DNA from: Mycobacterium sp.
Lineage (GTDB): Bacteria; Actinomycetota; Actinomycetes; Mycobacteriales; Mycobacteriaceae
Direction: 5' to 3'
Length of the DNA stretch: 54,043 nt
Assembly (NCBI GenBank): GCA_018401645.1
Contig: JAGYKK010000020.1
Location: 1 to 54,043, forward strand
Below the pieces are notes generated by a model. It was not told the origin of the DNA and did not search any database. It worked only from the letters and a program-made list of their open reading frames with translations. Every line of letters begins with the position of its first letter. The stretch's first letter is position 1. The position numbers and the translations under genes were made by a program. Positions 19,563 to 29,847 of the stretch are shown here, piece by piece.

Positions 19563-22098
19563 ATGCCGATGAGTCAGCCCTCCGCGCCCGTCCTGACCGT
19601 CCGCTACAACGGGCCGCCGCGCACCTTCGCCGCCGGACATGACGTTGTCGTGGGCCGCGACCTGCGAGCCGACGTGCGCCTCGCCCATCCGCTGGTGTCC
19701 CGGGCGCACATCGTGCTGAGGTTCGACCCCACCACGCCCGGCGGTCGCTGGATGGCAATCGACAACGGTTCGCTCAACGGGATGTACGTCTACGGCCGGC
19801 GGGTGCAGGAGGTGGCCATCAGCGACGGCACCACGGTCAACTCTGGGCAATCCGGACGGCCCGCCGCTGACCTTTGAGGTGCCGCCAGCAGGCGCCGCAG
19901 GTCGCCGCCCCAGACCTCGACGGTGATGATCCCGGGTCAGCCGACTCAGCCGCCGACCCGCCCGCCATACCAACCGGCGCCGGCCCACGCCCGGCCGCCG
20001 CCCCCGCCCCGCGGGCTCCGGCTCCAGGCCCGGCACCGGCCCCAACCCCGGTCCCTGCCCTGTCGGCGGATGCCGCCCCACCCAGATGGGTCCGTCGCCG
20101 GCGCGCGGCGGTTCCGGATCGGCTCGGGCGACGTCCATGCTCAAGATCCTGCGGCCCGGATCCTCCGCCGAGGTGCCGCCGGGTGCGCTCAAGGTCGGCC
20201 GGGCGACCGACAACGACATCGTGATCCCCGACGTGTTGGCATCGCGCCACCACGCCACCTTGATCCCGACCCCGGGCGGGACGGAGATCGCCGACAACCG
20301 ATCCATCAACGGCACGTTCGTCAACGGCGACCGCGTCACCACCGCACTGCTCAATGAGGGTGACGTCGTCACCATCGGCAATGTCGACCTGGTGTTTTCC
20401 GACGGCAACCTGGTGCGCCGTACCGAGACGGCGGCCACCGGCACGGGCGGGCTCGATGTGCGTTCGGTGACCTGGACGATCGAGAACAACAAGACCCTGC
20501 TGAACAACATCTCACTGGTCGCCCGGCCCGGCACCCTGACCGCGATCATCGGCCCGTCCGGTGCCGGTAAGTCCACCCTGGCGCGGCTGATCGCGGGGTA
20601 TACCCACCCGAGCAGCGGGACCGTCGCCTTCGAGGGCCGCAACGTCCACGCCGATTACGCCGCGCTGCGTTCCCGGATCGGCATGGTGCCCCAGGATGAC
20701 GTGGTTCACGGGCAGTTGACCGTCAATCAGGCCCTGATGTACGCCGCCGAACTTCGACTGCCGCCGGACACGACCCGCGAGGATCGCCAACAGGTGGTGG
20801 CGGAGGTGCTCGGCGAGTTGGAGATGACTCAGCACGCCGATACCCGGGTCGATCGGCTGTCCGGCGGCCAGCGCAAGCGGGCCTCCGTGGCACTGGAGTT
20901 GCTGACCGGCCCCTCGCTGTTGATCCTCGACGAGCCGACCTCGGGTCTGGACCCGGCATTGGATCGTCAGGTGATGACGATGCTGCGCGATCTGGCCGAC
21001 GCCGGCCGCGTCGTGCTGGTGGTGACGCATTCGCTGACCTACCTCGACGTGTGCGATCAGGTTTTGCTGCTCGCCCCGGGTGGGATGACCGCGTTCCGCG
21101 GACCACCGGCTCAGATCGGCCCGGTGATGGGAACCACCAACTGGGCGGACATCTTCAGCACCGTGGCCAGTGATCCGCAGGCGGCCAGCGACCGCTACGT
21201 CGCTCTGGCCGGCCCGACGCCGCCGCCTCCCCCGGTCGAGGCGCCGTCGGACATCGGTGAACCCACCCACACCAGCCTGCTGCGCCAGTTCTCGACGATC
21301 GTGCGCCGCCAGGTCCGGCTGATCATCTCCGATCGCGGCTACTTCATCTTCCTGGCACTACTGCCGTTCATCATGGGTGTGCTGTCACTGGCGGTGCCCG
21401 GAACCACCGGGTTCGGGATCCCGGACCCGATGGGCGACGCCCCGAACCAGCCGGGGCAGATCCTGGTACTGCTCAACGTCGGGGCGATCTTCATGGGCAC
21501 CGCGCTGACCATTCGGGACCTGATCGGCGAACGGGCGATCTTCCGGCGGGAGCAGGCGGTCGGGCTCTCGACGACGGCCTATCTGATGGCCAAGGTGTGC
21601 GTGTATTCGGTGTTCGCAATTCTGCAGTCCTCGATCGTCACCGCGATCACGGTCATCGGCATGGGCGGCCCGACCCAGGGTGCGACGGTGTTGGGCAACG
21701 CGACACTGGAACTCTTCGTCTCAATGGCCGCGACCACCATTACCGCGGCCATGGTGGGCCTGGCGCTGTCGGCGTTGGCGAAGTCCAACGAGCAGATCAT
21801 GCCGCTACTGGTGGTCGCAATCATGAGTCAGTTGGTGTTCTCCGGCGGCATGATCCCGGTCACCGACCGGATGGTGCTCGACCAGATGTCCTGGCTGACC
21901 CCGGCACGGTGGGGATTCGCCGCGTCGGCATCAACGGTGGACCTGACCACCCTGGTGCCGGGGCCACTGACACCCAAAGATCGTTGGTGGGAGCACACGG
22001 CATCGAGTTGGCTGTTCGACATGGCGATGCTGGCCCTGCTGAGCGTGGGCTACCTCGGCTTCGTACGGTGGAAGATCCGGCTGAAGTCCGCACGCTGA
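19563..22098 (+). CDS. Twin-FHA domain ABC exporter (Rv1747-like), frameshifted in the linker
   Basis: This half-ABC exporter has two N-terminal forkhead-associated domains that bind phosphothreonine. FHA1 spans about 19590-19860 (VVVGRDLRADVRLAHPLVSRAHI, NGSLNGMYVYGRRV). A Pro-rich linker follows at about 19870-20130. FHA2 is at about 20140-20410 (KVGRATDNDIVIPDVLASRHHA, NRSINGTFVNGDRV). The ATPase has Walker A GPSGAGKST, signature LSGGQRKR and Walker B LLILDEPTSGLD. A C-terminal ABC2-type membrane domain with about six helices ends at residue ~845. The frame slips at about 19843 (an extra base) and again in the linker before 20086. In M. tuberculosis the homologue Rv1747 is a PknF target; here no kinase gene is adjacent. 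Confidence 0.88.
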
Positions 22099-22115
22099 AC
22101 ATCGCGCTGCGACGC

Positions 22116-22667
22116 TTACTCCCCCGAGACATCGAGGCCGTGCGCGGCAGCGAAGGCCAACCCCTGCGCGACGTCGATGCGCGCGCCCCGGCAGGCCGCG
22201 GTGGTCCACAGGGTGGGATCGATGCGGGCACCGCGCAGATCGGCCTCCTCGAGTCGCAGGCCCTGGCTGCGCACACCGGAAAGATCGCTGCCCCGCAGCA
22301 CCGCCTTGCGTAGATCGGCCCGTACCAGCGACGCCTCCCGAAGCCGGCACCCGGACAGATCGACCCCTCGCAAGTCAGCCCCTGCGAGCACGGCGAGGGT
22401 GAAGTCGATCTCCTCGCACACGATCGGACGCATCCGGCAGTCCTCGAAGGTCGAACCCAACATGCTGCAGTTACGAAATGTGCTGTGCCACAGTGTGCTG
22501 CGCATGAACCGACAGTTCCGGAACGCCGATCCCAGATGCACCGACTCGGAGAGGTCGACACCACCGAAGTCGCATTCGGTGAACACCACCCGCTCGGTGT
22601 GCAGGCCGGAGAGGTCCTCGTCCCGGAAGTCATGGCCGGTGAACTCACGGTCTATCCAGTGCGGCAT
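22116..22667 (-). CDS. mfpA: Pentapeptide-repeat protein MfpA
   Basis: MfpA folds into a right-handed quadrilateral beta-helix that mimics DNA and binds DNA gyrase, modulating gyrase and protecting it from fluoroquinolones. The pentapeptide pattern A(D/N)LXX is clear through most of the protein: DFRDEDLSGL, CDFGGVDLSES, ADLRGVDLSGCRL, ADLRKAVLRGSDLSG and ADLRGARID. With ATG 22667 the protein has 183 residues, exactly the length of M. tuberculosis MfpA, and starts MPHWIDREFTGHDFRDEDL. In-frame ATGs at 22694 and 22688 are alternatives. It is convergent with the FHA-ABC gene. The mfpB-type GTPase/regulator genes that follow in M. tuberculosis are not here. Confidence 0.93.
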   Translation of the reverse strand: MPHWIDREFTGHDFRDEDLSGLHTERVVFTECDFGGVDLSESVHLGSAFRNCRFMRSTLWHSTFRNCSMLGSTFEDCRMRPIVCEEIDFTLAVLAGADLRGVDLSGCRLREASLVRADLRKAVLRGSDLSGVRSQGLRLEEADLRGARIDPTLWTTAACRGARIDVAQGLAFAAAHGLDVSGE

Positions 22668-22768
22668 AGCTGAAAGATCATGGCCCATGTGCAAGAGCTT
22701 GCTCCGAGGAGGTCGGCGCGGGCGGCACCGGGGGCAGGAGGGTGACGAGTCGACCCGGCGGATGCGGC

Positions 22769-24478
22769 TCAGCGCAGAATCGGCGGGTAGGTCGGAGACC
22801 AGATGGCCTCGCGCACCGCCTCGATGGTGTTGGCCACCTCAATGCGGTTGAGCCCTGCGGCGATCGCCGCATCGGCGACCGCGACCGCGACCGTGGCCGA
22901 GACCTCACGCAGCTGACTGATCATGGGCAGCAATCCCTTGGCCTGGTCGGTGGGATCCGCCAGCCCGGCAATGGCTCGAGCCGCGGCCAGGAACATTGCC
23001 TCGGACAGGTTGGACGCGCCTGTGACAGTGGCGCCGAGGCCTAAGCCGGGAAACAGCAAAGCGTTGTTGGCCTGACCGATTCGGTAGGTGGTGCCGTTCA
23101 ACTCCACCGGGCCGAAGGGACTTCCGGTGGCAACCAGCGCCGCACCCCGGGTCCAGCCGAGGATATTGGCCGGGGTCTGTTCGGCCAGTGCGGTCGGATT
23201 GGACATGGGCAACACGATGGGACGTTCACATGCGGCATGCATGCTCTCCAGGATCGGCCGGGTGAAGGCGCCGGGCTGGCCAGAGGTCCCGACCAGCATG
23301 GTGGGATGCAGGTTCGCCACCACCTCTGCCAGCCCCAGCTGCCCGCCGGCCGCACGCCATGACTCGACCTCGCCGCGGTCCTTGGCGTAGGGCACCTGAT
23401 AGTCGGCAAGGCCGTCCATCTCGCTGGTGAGTAGGCCGGGGCGATCGATGAGGTACATGCACCCGGCTGCCGCCTCGGCACTGAGGCCTTCCTGTTGCAG
23501 CGCGAGACGGATCAGGTCGGCGATGCCGACTCCTGCAGAGCCGGCCCCGAAGATCACGATGCGCTGATCGGTCAACGATTTGCCCGAAACTCGAACCCCG
23601 GCCAGAGCACAGGCCAAACCGACGGCGGCGGTGCCCTGGATGTCATCGTCAAACGTGCAGAGCTCACTGCCGTACCGGGCGAGGATCGCGCGAGCCTGGG
23701 GTGCGGCCATGTCCTCCCAGTGCAAGATGGCGTTGGGGAACCGTTTACTCGCACTGGCCACATAGGTGTCGATGAACGAGTCGTACTCCTCGCCACGCAC
23801 GCGGGCATGCTTGAGGCCCAGATAACGCGGGTCGGTGAGTAGCTCTTCGCGATTCGTGCCCACATCCAGGCCGACGGCCAGCACCCTGCTCGGGTCGATT
23901 CCCGCTGCCACGGTGTACACGGCCAACTTTCCGATACAGATTTCGATTCCGCCCACGCCCAAGTCACCGATGCCGAGAATCGCCTCGGCATCACTGGCCA
24001 CGATCAGATCCACATCCTGTGGTCCGAGGCCGGTGGCGGCCAGCGCCCGGTCGATCTCGTCAGTCGCCTTGACGTTCAGAAACACCCCGCGCGGCCGGCG
24101 GAACACGTGACTGAACTGCTCGATCGCAGTGCCGACGGTCGGGGTGTAGACAACCGGCAGCATCTCCTCGATGTGCTCGTCGAGCAGTGCATAGAAAAGC
24201 ACCTCGTTGGTGTCGTGCACCCCGGACAGGAAGGACCACTTCTCGATATCGGTCCCGAGGTCGAGAAACTGTGCGTAGGTTCGGCCCACCTGCTGCTCAA
24301 GGGACTCGACTGTGCTGGGCAACATCCCGGTCAGGCCAAGATGTTTGCGTTCTTCGACAGTGAACGCGGTGCCCCGATTTATCTGCGGGTTATCGAGTAC
24401 ATCAATGCCGCGGGCATGGACGCGCATCGCTGGGATCCCATCGGGGCCCCGTTCGATCGAAAACTGTCTGGAAGCCAT
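22769..24478 (-). CDS. NAD-dependent malic enzyme (malate oxidoreductase)
   Basis: This enzyme oxidatively decarboxylates malate to pyruvate with NAD(P)+. At 569 residues it is of the large SfcA/MaeA type. Motifs include MLPVVYTPTVGTAIEQFSH (catalytic Tyr), GIGDLGVGGIEICIGKLAVYT, the metal-ligand segment WEDMAAPQ, TFDDDIQGTAAV, the dinucleotide fold IFGAGSAGVGIADL and PMSNPTALAEQTP. ATG 24478 is chosen because GAAGGG precedes it and MASRQFSIERG is a sensible start; the open frame continues to 24589 without support. It is clean, with no sign of damage. It links the TCA cycle to pyruvate for gluconeogenic or lipid growth. Confidence 0.94.
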   Translation of the reverse strand: MASRQFSIERGPDGIPAMRVHARGIDVLDNPQINRGTAFTVEERKHLGLTGMLPSTVESLEQQVGRTYAQFLDLGTDIEKWSFLSGVHDTNEVLFYALLDEHIEEMLPVVYTPTVGTAIEQFSHVFRRPRGVFLNVKATDEIDRALAATGLGPQDVDLIVASDAEAILGIGDLGVGGIEICIGKLAVYTVAAGIDPSRVLAVGLDVGTNREELLTDPRYLGLKHARVRGEEYDSFIDTYVASASKRFPNAILHWEDMAAPQARAILARYGSELCTFDDDIQGTAAVGLACALAGVRVSGKSLTDQRIVIFGAGSAGVGIADLIRLALQQEGLSAEAAAGCMYLIDRPGLLTSEMDGLADYQVPYAKDRGEVESWRAAGGQLGLAEVVANLHPTMLVGTSGQPGAFTRPILESMHAACERPIVLPMSNPTALAEQTPANILGWTRGAALVATGSPFGPVELNGTTYRIGQANNALLFPGLGLGATVTGASNLSEAMFLAAARAIAGLADPTDQAKGLLPMISQLREVSATVAVAVADAAIAAGLNRIEVANTIEAVREAIWSPTYPPILR

Positions 24479-24621
24479 CGAGAGCGACCCTTCACGTCGG
24501 CCGGGAATCGGGTACGGCGATTTCCACGGTGTCGAATTCCCACCCTGCCACGGCCTCAAGTTACCGGCATCCGCAGGCCGCGCCACCACTTCCAGACCAA
24601 CCAGTCGATCCGCGGGTCGAG

Positions 24622-24915
24622 ATGGGCCACGAGATTGCGGGCGAGATCGTCAGCCTTGACGACGTGGGTCAGGAGAATCTCGAGGGGCGCGTTAATGCAC
24701 TGGAGACAACCGTGGAAGAGATCAGAACCGAGATCCGCGACTTCCGCACCGCTACGACGGTGAGTTTTAATACCCTGCGTGAGGACTTCGGTGACCTCCG
24801 CACTCGCGTCGATCGGGGTTTCACCGAGATGCGCGGCACGCTGGACGCGACCGCTGGCGGACAGCAGCACATCGCCGATCTGATTCAGAGGTTGATCGAC
24901 GACCAGGACCGTTAG
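24622..24915 (+). CDS. Small coiled-coil hypothetical protein
   Basis: I do not recognise this protein. From ATG 24622 it has 97 residues. A charged, heptad-rich helix covers most of it (LEGRVNALETTVEEIRTEIRDF, then LREDFGDLRTRVDRGFTEMRG), ending HIADLIQRLIDDQDR, so it should form a coiled coil. The frame is also open to GTG 24529, which would add 31 residues, but that part is Pro/Ser-rich and crosses the upstream area of the divergent malic enzyme gene. No signal peptide or membrane segment is visible. It is followed by the convergent HAD-like gene. Confidence 0.6.
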   Translation: MGHEIAGEIVSLDDVGQENLEGRVNALETTVEEIRTEIRDFRTATTVSFNTLREDFGDLRTRVDRGFTEMRGTLDATAGGQQHIADLIQRLIDDQDR

Positions 24916-24960
24916 CGGTCCTGCTATCCATGTTTCGCATCCTTATCTTCTCCCCAAACA

Positions 24961-25365
24961 TCACCATTCCCCGAACATCCGGAGTGCATCCAACTGATCG
25001 GGCTCGCTGAGTAAATCGACCTTCACCCAACGGTCCAGGAGACCGTATTCCTGTAGTTCTTCGATCTCGAATTGCAGCGGTTGGTCGTCGAACCAGATGA
25101 ACGGATTCGCCAGTTCGATTGCCTCCAGCTTGCTTGTCGCCCAGGACGTGGGCTTGATTGAGTTCATCAGTTCCAGCGTGGACGGCTGCACGAGTCTGCC
25201 CAGAACGGCGACGACTGCTGATGAGTCGCCGTCGCGACACCGCGTGGTCAGCCAGTGAACCGGGTGGCCGCTGTGCACCATCGCAGCCAGGAACTCGTCT
25301 GCGTGGTTGGCGAGGGTGCCGTCATGGTTGAGTAGGACACCGTCGACATCCAGATAGATGTTCAT
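24961..25365 (-). CDS. Small HAD-like protein (possible HAD_SAK-type phosphatase/repair domain)
   Basis: This is a 134-residue stand-alone domain with the HAD motif I DVDGV (MNIYLDVDGVLLNHDGT, first Asp at residue 6). A VHWLTTR segment serves as motif II, a Lys occurs in TSWATSKLEAI (possible motif III), and FIWFDDQP gives the motif IV acidic pair. The arrangement resembles the compact HAD domains found in RNA-repair Swiss-army-knife proteins, though the family call is by eye only. A phosphatase activity is likely. It starts ATG 25365, 37 bases from the divergent trmL start, and its 3' end faces the coiled-coil gene. Confidence 0.7.
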   Translation of the reverse strand: MNIYLDVDGVLLNHDGTLANHADEFLAAMVHSGHPVHWLTTRCRDGDSSAVVAVLGRLVQPSTLELMNSIKPTSWATSKLEAIELANPFIWFDDQPLQFEIEELQEYGLLDRWVKVDLLSEPDQLDALRMFGEW

Positions 25366-25401
25366 CGTTGCCTTCGCCGGCGAGAGAAGCGGGAGGAATG
25401 C

Positions 25402-25896
25402 GTGTTCAAAATCCTATTCTTCTCCCCACGGATCGCCCCGAACACCGGTAACGCGATCCGGATGGTGGCGGCGACCGGATGCGAACTGCACCTGGTCGAG
25501 CCGATGGGTTTCGACCTGTCCGAACCAAAATTGCGCCGGGCCGGACTGGACTACCACGACCTGGCGTCGGTGACGGTGCATGCCTCACTGGACGATGCGT
25601 GGTCGGCGCTTGCCGGGGCGAGGGTTTTCGCGTTCACCGCGCATGCCACGCGGTCCTACTCCGATGTGCGTTACGGGCCGGGCGACGTGCTGATGTTCGG
25701 CCCGGAACCCACCGGCCTGGATGAGGCGACGCTCGCGGATGCGAATATCACCGCGCAGGTGCGCATCCCAATGCTGGCGGGCCGACGGTCACTGAACCTG
25801 TCCAATGCCGCCGCCATCGCCGCCTATGAGGCGTGGCGGCAGAACGGTTTCGACGGAGCCGCCGGGCCGGCGACATCAGATACCGGCGCGGTGTAA
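25402..25896 (+). CDS. trmL: tRNA (cytidine(34)-2'-O)-methyltransferase TrmL (SpoU family)
   Basis: This is a minimal SPOUT methyltransferase (164 residues) that methylates the wobble ribose of certain leucine tRNAs using SAM. The three SPOUT motifs are readable: NTGNAIRMVAATGCELHLVEP near the start, VLMFGPEPTGLDEATL, and IPMLAGRRSLNLSNAAAIAAYEAW with the knot Asn. The start is GTG at 25402. It corresponds to Rv3366, annotated SpoU. The gene is intact and single. It is convergent with the nitroreductase, 15 bases apart. Confidence 0.92.
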   Translation: MFKILFFSPRIAPNTGNAIRMVAATGCELHLVEPMGFDLSEPKLRRAGLDYHDLASVTVHASLDDAWSALAGARVFAFTAHATRSYSDVRYGPGDVLMFGPEPTGLDEATLADANITAQVRIPMLAGRRSLNLSNAAAIAAYEAWRQNGFDGAAGPATSDTGAV

Positions 25897-25911
25897 ATCA
25901 GACCCGGTGAC

Positions 25912-26553
25912 TTACCAAGTGTCCCAATGGGTCAGCTGCTCAGCCGGGAGTCGCTTTGCCAGCTTGAAGTCGGTGCCCTTGGTATAGGCGATCGGGAACA
26001 ACCCGCCCTGGGTGTACTGCTCGTAGGGGATACCGAGCAGATCGGCCGCTTTCTTCTCGCCGTCGCCGATCAGGTGCAGCGTGGTCCAGGCCGAACCCAG
26101 ACCGCGCTCCCGCAGGGCAAGCATGTAACTCCAGACAGCGGGAAGCAGTGAACCCCAGAACGACGCCTGCACGCCGGCGTCGGTGCCCTCCGGACGACCC
26201 TCCAGCAGCGGGATCATGAAGACCGGGGCCTTCTCCATGTTCTCGTTGAGGTACTTCGCCGAGCTCACCACCGCGCCGATCTGCTCGTCGCGGATGTCAC
26301 CACGGACCGGCGGTTCCATGCTCAGGTAGGGCGTACCCATGGAGCGGTAGATATCGGCCAGCGCCTTCTTCTTGGCCGGGTCCTCGACGAACATCCACTG
26401 CCAACCCTGGGCGTTGGATCCGGTGGGCGCCTGCAGTGCGATGTCCAGGCACTCCATCAGCACCTCACGGGGTACCGGCTTATCGAAATCGAGGCGCTTG
26501 CGCACCGATCGGGTGGTGTTCAGCACTTCATCGGCGGTCAGGTTCAACTTCAT
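25912..26553 (-). CDS. Nitroreductase-family FMN oxidoreductase (Rv3368c-like)
   Basis: This is an FMN-binding nitroreductase-fold protein of 213 residues. The N-terminal RSVRKRLDFDKPVPRE motif binds the FMN phosphate, and APTGSNAQGWQW and the GLGSAWTTLHLIGD segment complete the flavin pocket. ATG 26553 is used, giving MKLNLTADEVLNTTRSVRKR; nine further codons upstream lack support. Such proteins form homodimers reducing nitro or quinone compounds with NAD(P)H; the physiological substrate is not known. It follows dnaE2 on the same strand with a 24-base gap, the order also seen as Rv3368c-Rv3370c. Confidence 0.9.
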   Translation of the reverse strand: MKLNLTADEVLNTTRSVRKRLDFDKPVPREVLMECLDIALQAPTGSNAQGWQWMFVEDPAKKKALADIYRSMGTPYLSMEPPVRGDIRDEQIGAVVSSAKYLNENMEKAPVFMIPLLEGRPEGTDAGVQASFWGSLLPAVWSYMLALRERGLGSAWTTLHLIGDGEKKAADLLGIPYEQYTQGGLFPIAYTKGTDFKLAKRLPAEQLTHWDTW

Positions 26554-26577
26554 GAAGCGAGAGTACCCACCGCCCAC

Positions 26578-29500
26578 TCACCGGAAGTCCCGGGATCGGG
26601 ACCCGACTACCAGGGTGATGGGCCGCAACCGTTCGGCCATCACCGTCACCGCGCCACTGGCGTTCTGCACCCGGCCGCGGATCAGCAACCCCGGCGCACT
26701 CTGGGCCAGCTTGCGGTATCGCGCCCACAAACCCGGCGTGCACACCACATTGACCATGCCGGTCTCATCCTCGATGTTCAGGAATGTCACCCCCCTCGCC
26801 GTGGCCGGCCGCTGCCGGTGGGTCACCGCACCGGCGATGAGCACCCGGCTGCCGTCGGGGACCGACAGCAGTCGCTCGGCCGGAATGACCCCGAGAGCGT
26901 CGAGATCGTGCCGCAGAAACTGGGTCGGATAGCTGTCCGGTGAGACACCGGTGGCCCAGACATCAGCCGCGGCCAGTTCCACCTCGCTCATGCCGGGCAG
27001 TGTCGGGATGTGCGACGACGAGCCCACTCCGGGTAACCGATCGGGCCTTTCCGCCGCGGCGGCCCCGGCCGACCATAACGCCTCGCGTCGGGTGAGATCG
27101 AAGCAACCCAATGCCCCGGCAGTGGCCAGCGACTCGGTCTGGGGAACTGAAAGCTGCACCCGAGCAGTCAGATTCAATAGCGAAGCGTATTCGCCGGCGG
27201 CCTGCCGTTCGTCGACGATCCGTTGGGCCAGTTCGGTGCCGATGGCACGAACAGCGCCGAGGCCGAGACGGACCGAGGTGCCGGCATCTTCGAGAGTGGC
27301 GTGGGCGAGACTGGCATTGACGCACGGACCGTGCACGACGACGCCGTGCCTGCGAGCATCGGCCACCAACGACTGGGGCGAGTAGAAACCCATCGGCTGG
27401 GCCCGCAGCAACGCCGCGCAGAACGCCGCCGGGTGATACAGCTTGAACCAGGACGAGTAGTACACCAATGAGGCGAAAGACAGCGAATGACTCTCCGGGA
27501 AGCCGAAATTGGCGAAGGCCGCGAGTTTCTCATAGATCCGGTCGGCGATCTCACCGGTGATTCCGTGACGGTCCGCCATCCCGGTGTAGAACCGGCCCCG
27601 CAGTCGCCGCATCTTCTCCGTGGAACGCTTGGAACCCATGGCCCGGCGAAGCTCGTCTGCCTCGGCGGGTGAGAAACCCGCGCAGTCCACCGCCAACTGC
27701 ATCAACTGCTCCTGGAACAGCGGCACACCCAGTGTCTTTCGCAGCGCCGGTTCCATCGACGGGTGCTCGTAGGTCACAGGTTCCAGCCCGTTGCGTCGCT
27801 TGATGTAGGGATGCACCGAGCCGCCCTGGATCGGCCCGGGACGGATCAGTGCCACTTCCACCACCAGGTCATAGAACACCCGCGGTTTCAGGCGCGGCAG
27901 GGTGGCCATCTGGGCACGGGACTCCACCTGGAACACCCCCACCGAATCGGCGCGTTGCAGCATCTCGTAGACGCCCGGATCGGACAGGTCGAGACGGGCC
28001 AGATCGACCTCGATGCCCTTATGCGCGGAGACCAGGTCAATGGCGTAGTGCAGTGCCGACAGCATGCCCAGGCCGAGCAGATCGAACTTCACCAAACCGA
28101 TTGCCGCGCAATCATCTTTGTCCCACTGCAATACAGTTCGATTCGCCATCCGGGCCCATTCCACCGGGCACACATCGGCGATCGGCCGATCGCAGATCAC
28201 CATTCCGCCGGAATGGATACCCAGATGCCGGGGCAGATCGGCGATCTGGTCCGCCAGGTCGGTCACCGACTCCGGGATGTCGTCGGCGCACTTGCTCCAG
28301 GCGTCCTGCTGACCCTGCGAGAAGCCCAGCGCCCGGGCCATATCCCGGATCGCGCTGCGTCGGCGGTAAGTGATCACGTTGGCGACCTGGGCGGCGTAGT
28401 CGCGGCCGTAGCGGGTGTAGACGTACTGGATGACGCGTTCGCGAAGATCCGACTCGATATCGATGTCGATATCGGGCGGCCCGTCACGCGCCGGGGACAG
28501 GAATCGTTCGAAGAGCAGGCCGTTGGCCACCGGATCGACGGCGGTGACGCCGAGGGCGTAACAGACCGCCGAGTTGGCCGCCGACCCGCGGCCCTGGCAC
28601 AGGATGTCATTGCGGCGGCAGAACTGGGTGATGTCGTGCACCACCAGGAAGTAGCCCGGGAAATTGAGGCTGGAGATGACGTTGAGTTCCCGTTCTATCT
28701 GCGCATACGCCGCCGGAGCGCTCGCCGGCGGACCGTACCGTCCGGCTGCACCGACCATCACCAGTTGACGCAGCCAGCTGTCCTCGGTGTGCCCCTCAGG
28801 GGTGTCGAAGGGCGGTAGCCGCGGGGCGATCAGTGCCAGCTCGAACGAACACTGCTCGCCGAGATCAGCTGCTGCCGTGACGACTTCGGGACATCGGGCG
28901 AACAGTCGTGCCATCTCATCACCGGAACGCAGATGTGCACCTCCTCGGGGCGTCAGCCAGCCGGCCGCATCATCGAGGGACTGCCGCGCCCGGATCGCCG
29001 CCATGGCCATCGCCAGCCGGCCGCGAGTGGGCTCGGCGAAGTGCGCTGCCGTCGTGGCCACCACACCCACCCCGAACCGGGCCGCCAGGCCGGCGAGTGC
29101 GGCGTTGCGCTCGTCGTCGATCGGGTCGCCGTGGTGAGTGAGTTCGACGCTCACCCGGTCGGTGCCGAATCGGTCCACCAGATCAGCCAACGCACCAGCA
29201 GCCGCATCCGATCCACCGGTTGACAGTGCCTGTTGCACATGGCCTTTGCGGCATCCGGTCAGAACCTGCCAGTGCCCACCAGCGGCTTCGGTGAGAGCGT
29301 CATAGTCATAGCTTGGCTTGCCCTTCTCGCCGCCGGGCTGGCTGCCTGCTTCGCCATCGAACACAGCCGCCGGTAACCCTCCGGTCCGCGGGCCAGGATC
29401 AGCAGGTGCGGTCCGGGCGGATCGGGTTCCTGTGTACGAGGGGTGTTGCCCAGTGACAACTCGGCACCGAAGACGGTGCGCATGCCCAGTTCGCGGGCCG

Positions 29501-29810
29501 CCTCGGCGAAACGCACCACGCCGTACAGCCCGTCGTGGTCGGTCAGTGCGATCGCCCGCAGGCCCAACCGCGCGGCTTCGGAGACCAGTTCCTCCGGTGT
29601 GCTGGCGCCGTCAAGGAAGCTGAACGCCGAATGGGCATGCAGTTCGGCGTAGGGCACCACCGAGCGAGGGCGCTCGGCCAAGGGCGGCGGCTGGTATGCC
29701 TCGCGCTTGCGGGACCAGGCCGGGGCGTCACTGCCGTCGGGCTCCCGCGGACGGCCGTTGAGTACCCGCGCCATCTCGGCCCAGGTCGGCGGCCCGTCGT
29801 CCCATCCCAC
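26578..29810 (-). CDS. dnaE2: Error-prone DNA polymerase III alpha subunit DnaE2, one frameshift
   Basis: DnaE2 is the C-family translesion polymerase of the mycobacterial mutasome, acting with ImuA' and ImuB after DNA damage. The N-terminal PHP domain begins with YAELHAHSAFSFLDGAS. The palm carries PPDIDIDIESDLRERVIQYVY with the catalytic Asp pair. The thumb/fingers include GFPESHSLSFASLVYYSSWFK, and a C-terminal OB fold is at VTFLNIEDETGMVNVV. The start is GTG 29810 (MGWDDGPPTWAEMARVL), 12 bases from an SOS box; the frame upstream reads through the box. One slip near 29315-29345 separates residues 1-160 from the rest (expected GGEKGKPSYDYDAL). The reconstructed length is about 1,077 residues, normal for DnaE2. 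The slip is probably a sequence error. Confidence 0.93.
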
Positions 29811-29822
29811 TCGCGCACTATA

Positions 29823-29838
29823 TCGAACATATGTTCGG
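29823..29838. promoter_or_regulatory. LexA (SOS) box shared by dnaE2 and the divergent VIT gene
   Basis: The site reads TCGAACATATGTTCGG, one base from the perfect LexA palindrome. It lies 12 bases before the dnaE2 GTG (minus strand) and 9 bases before ATG 29848 of the VIT-family gene (plus strand). LexA control of dnaE2 is established in mycobacteria; control of the other side is inference from position. Confidence 0.93.
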
Positions 29839-29847
29839 TATAGGAAT

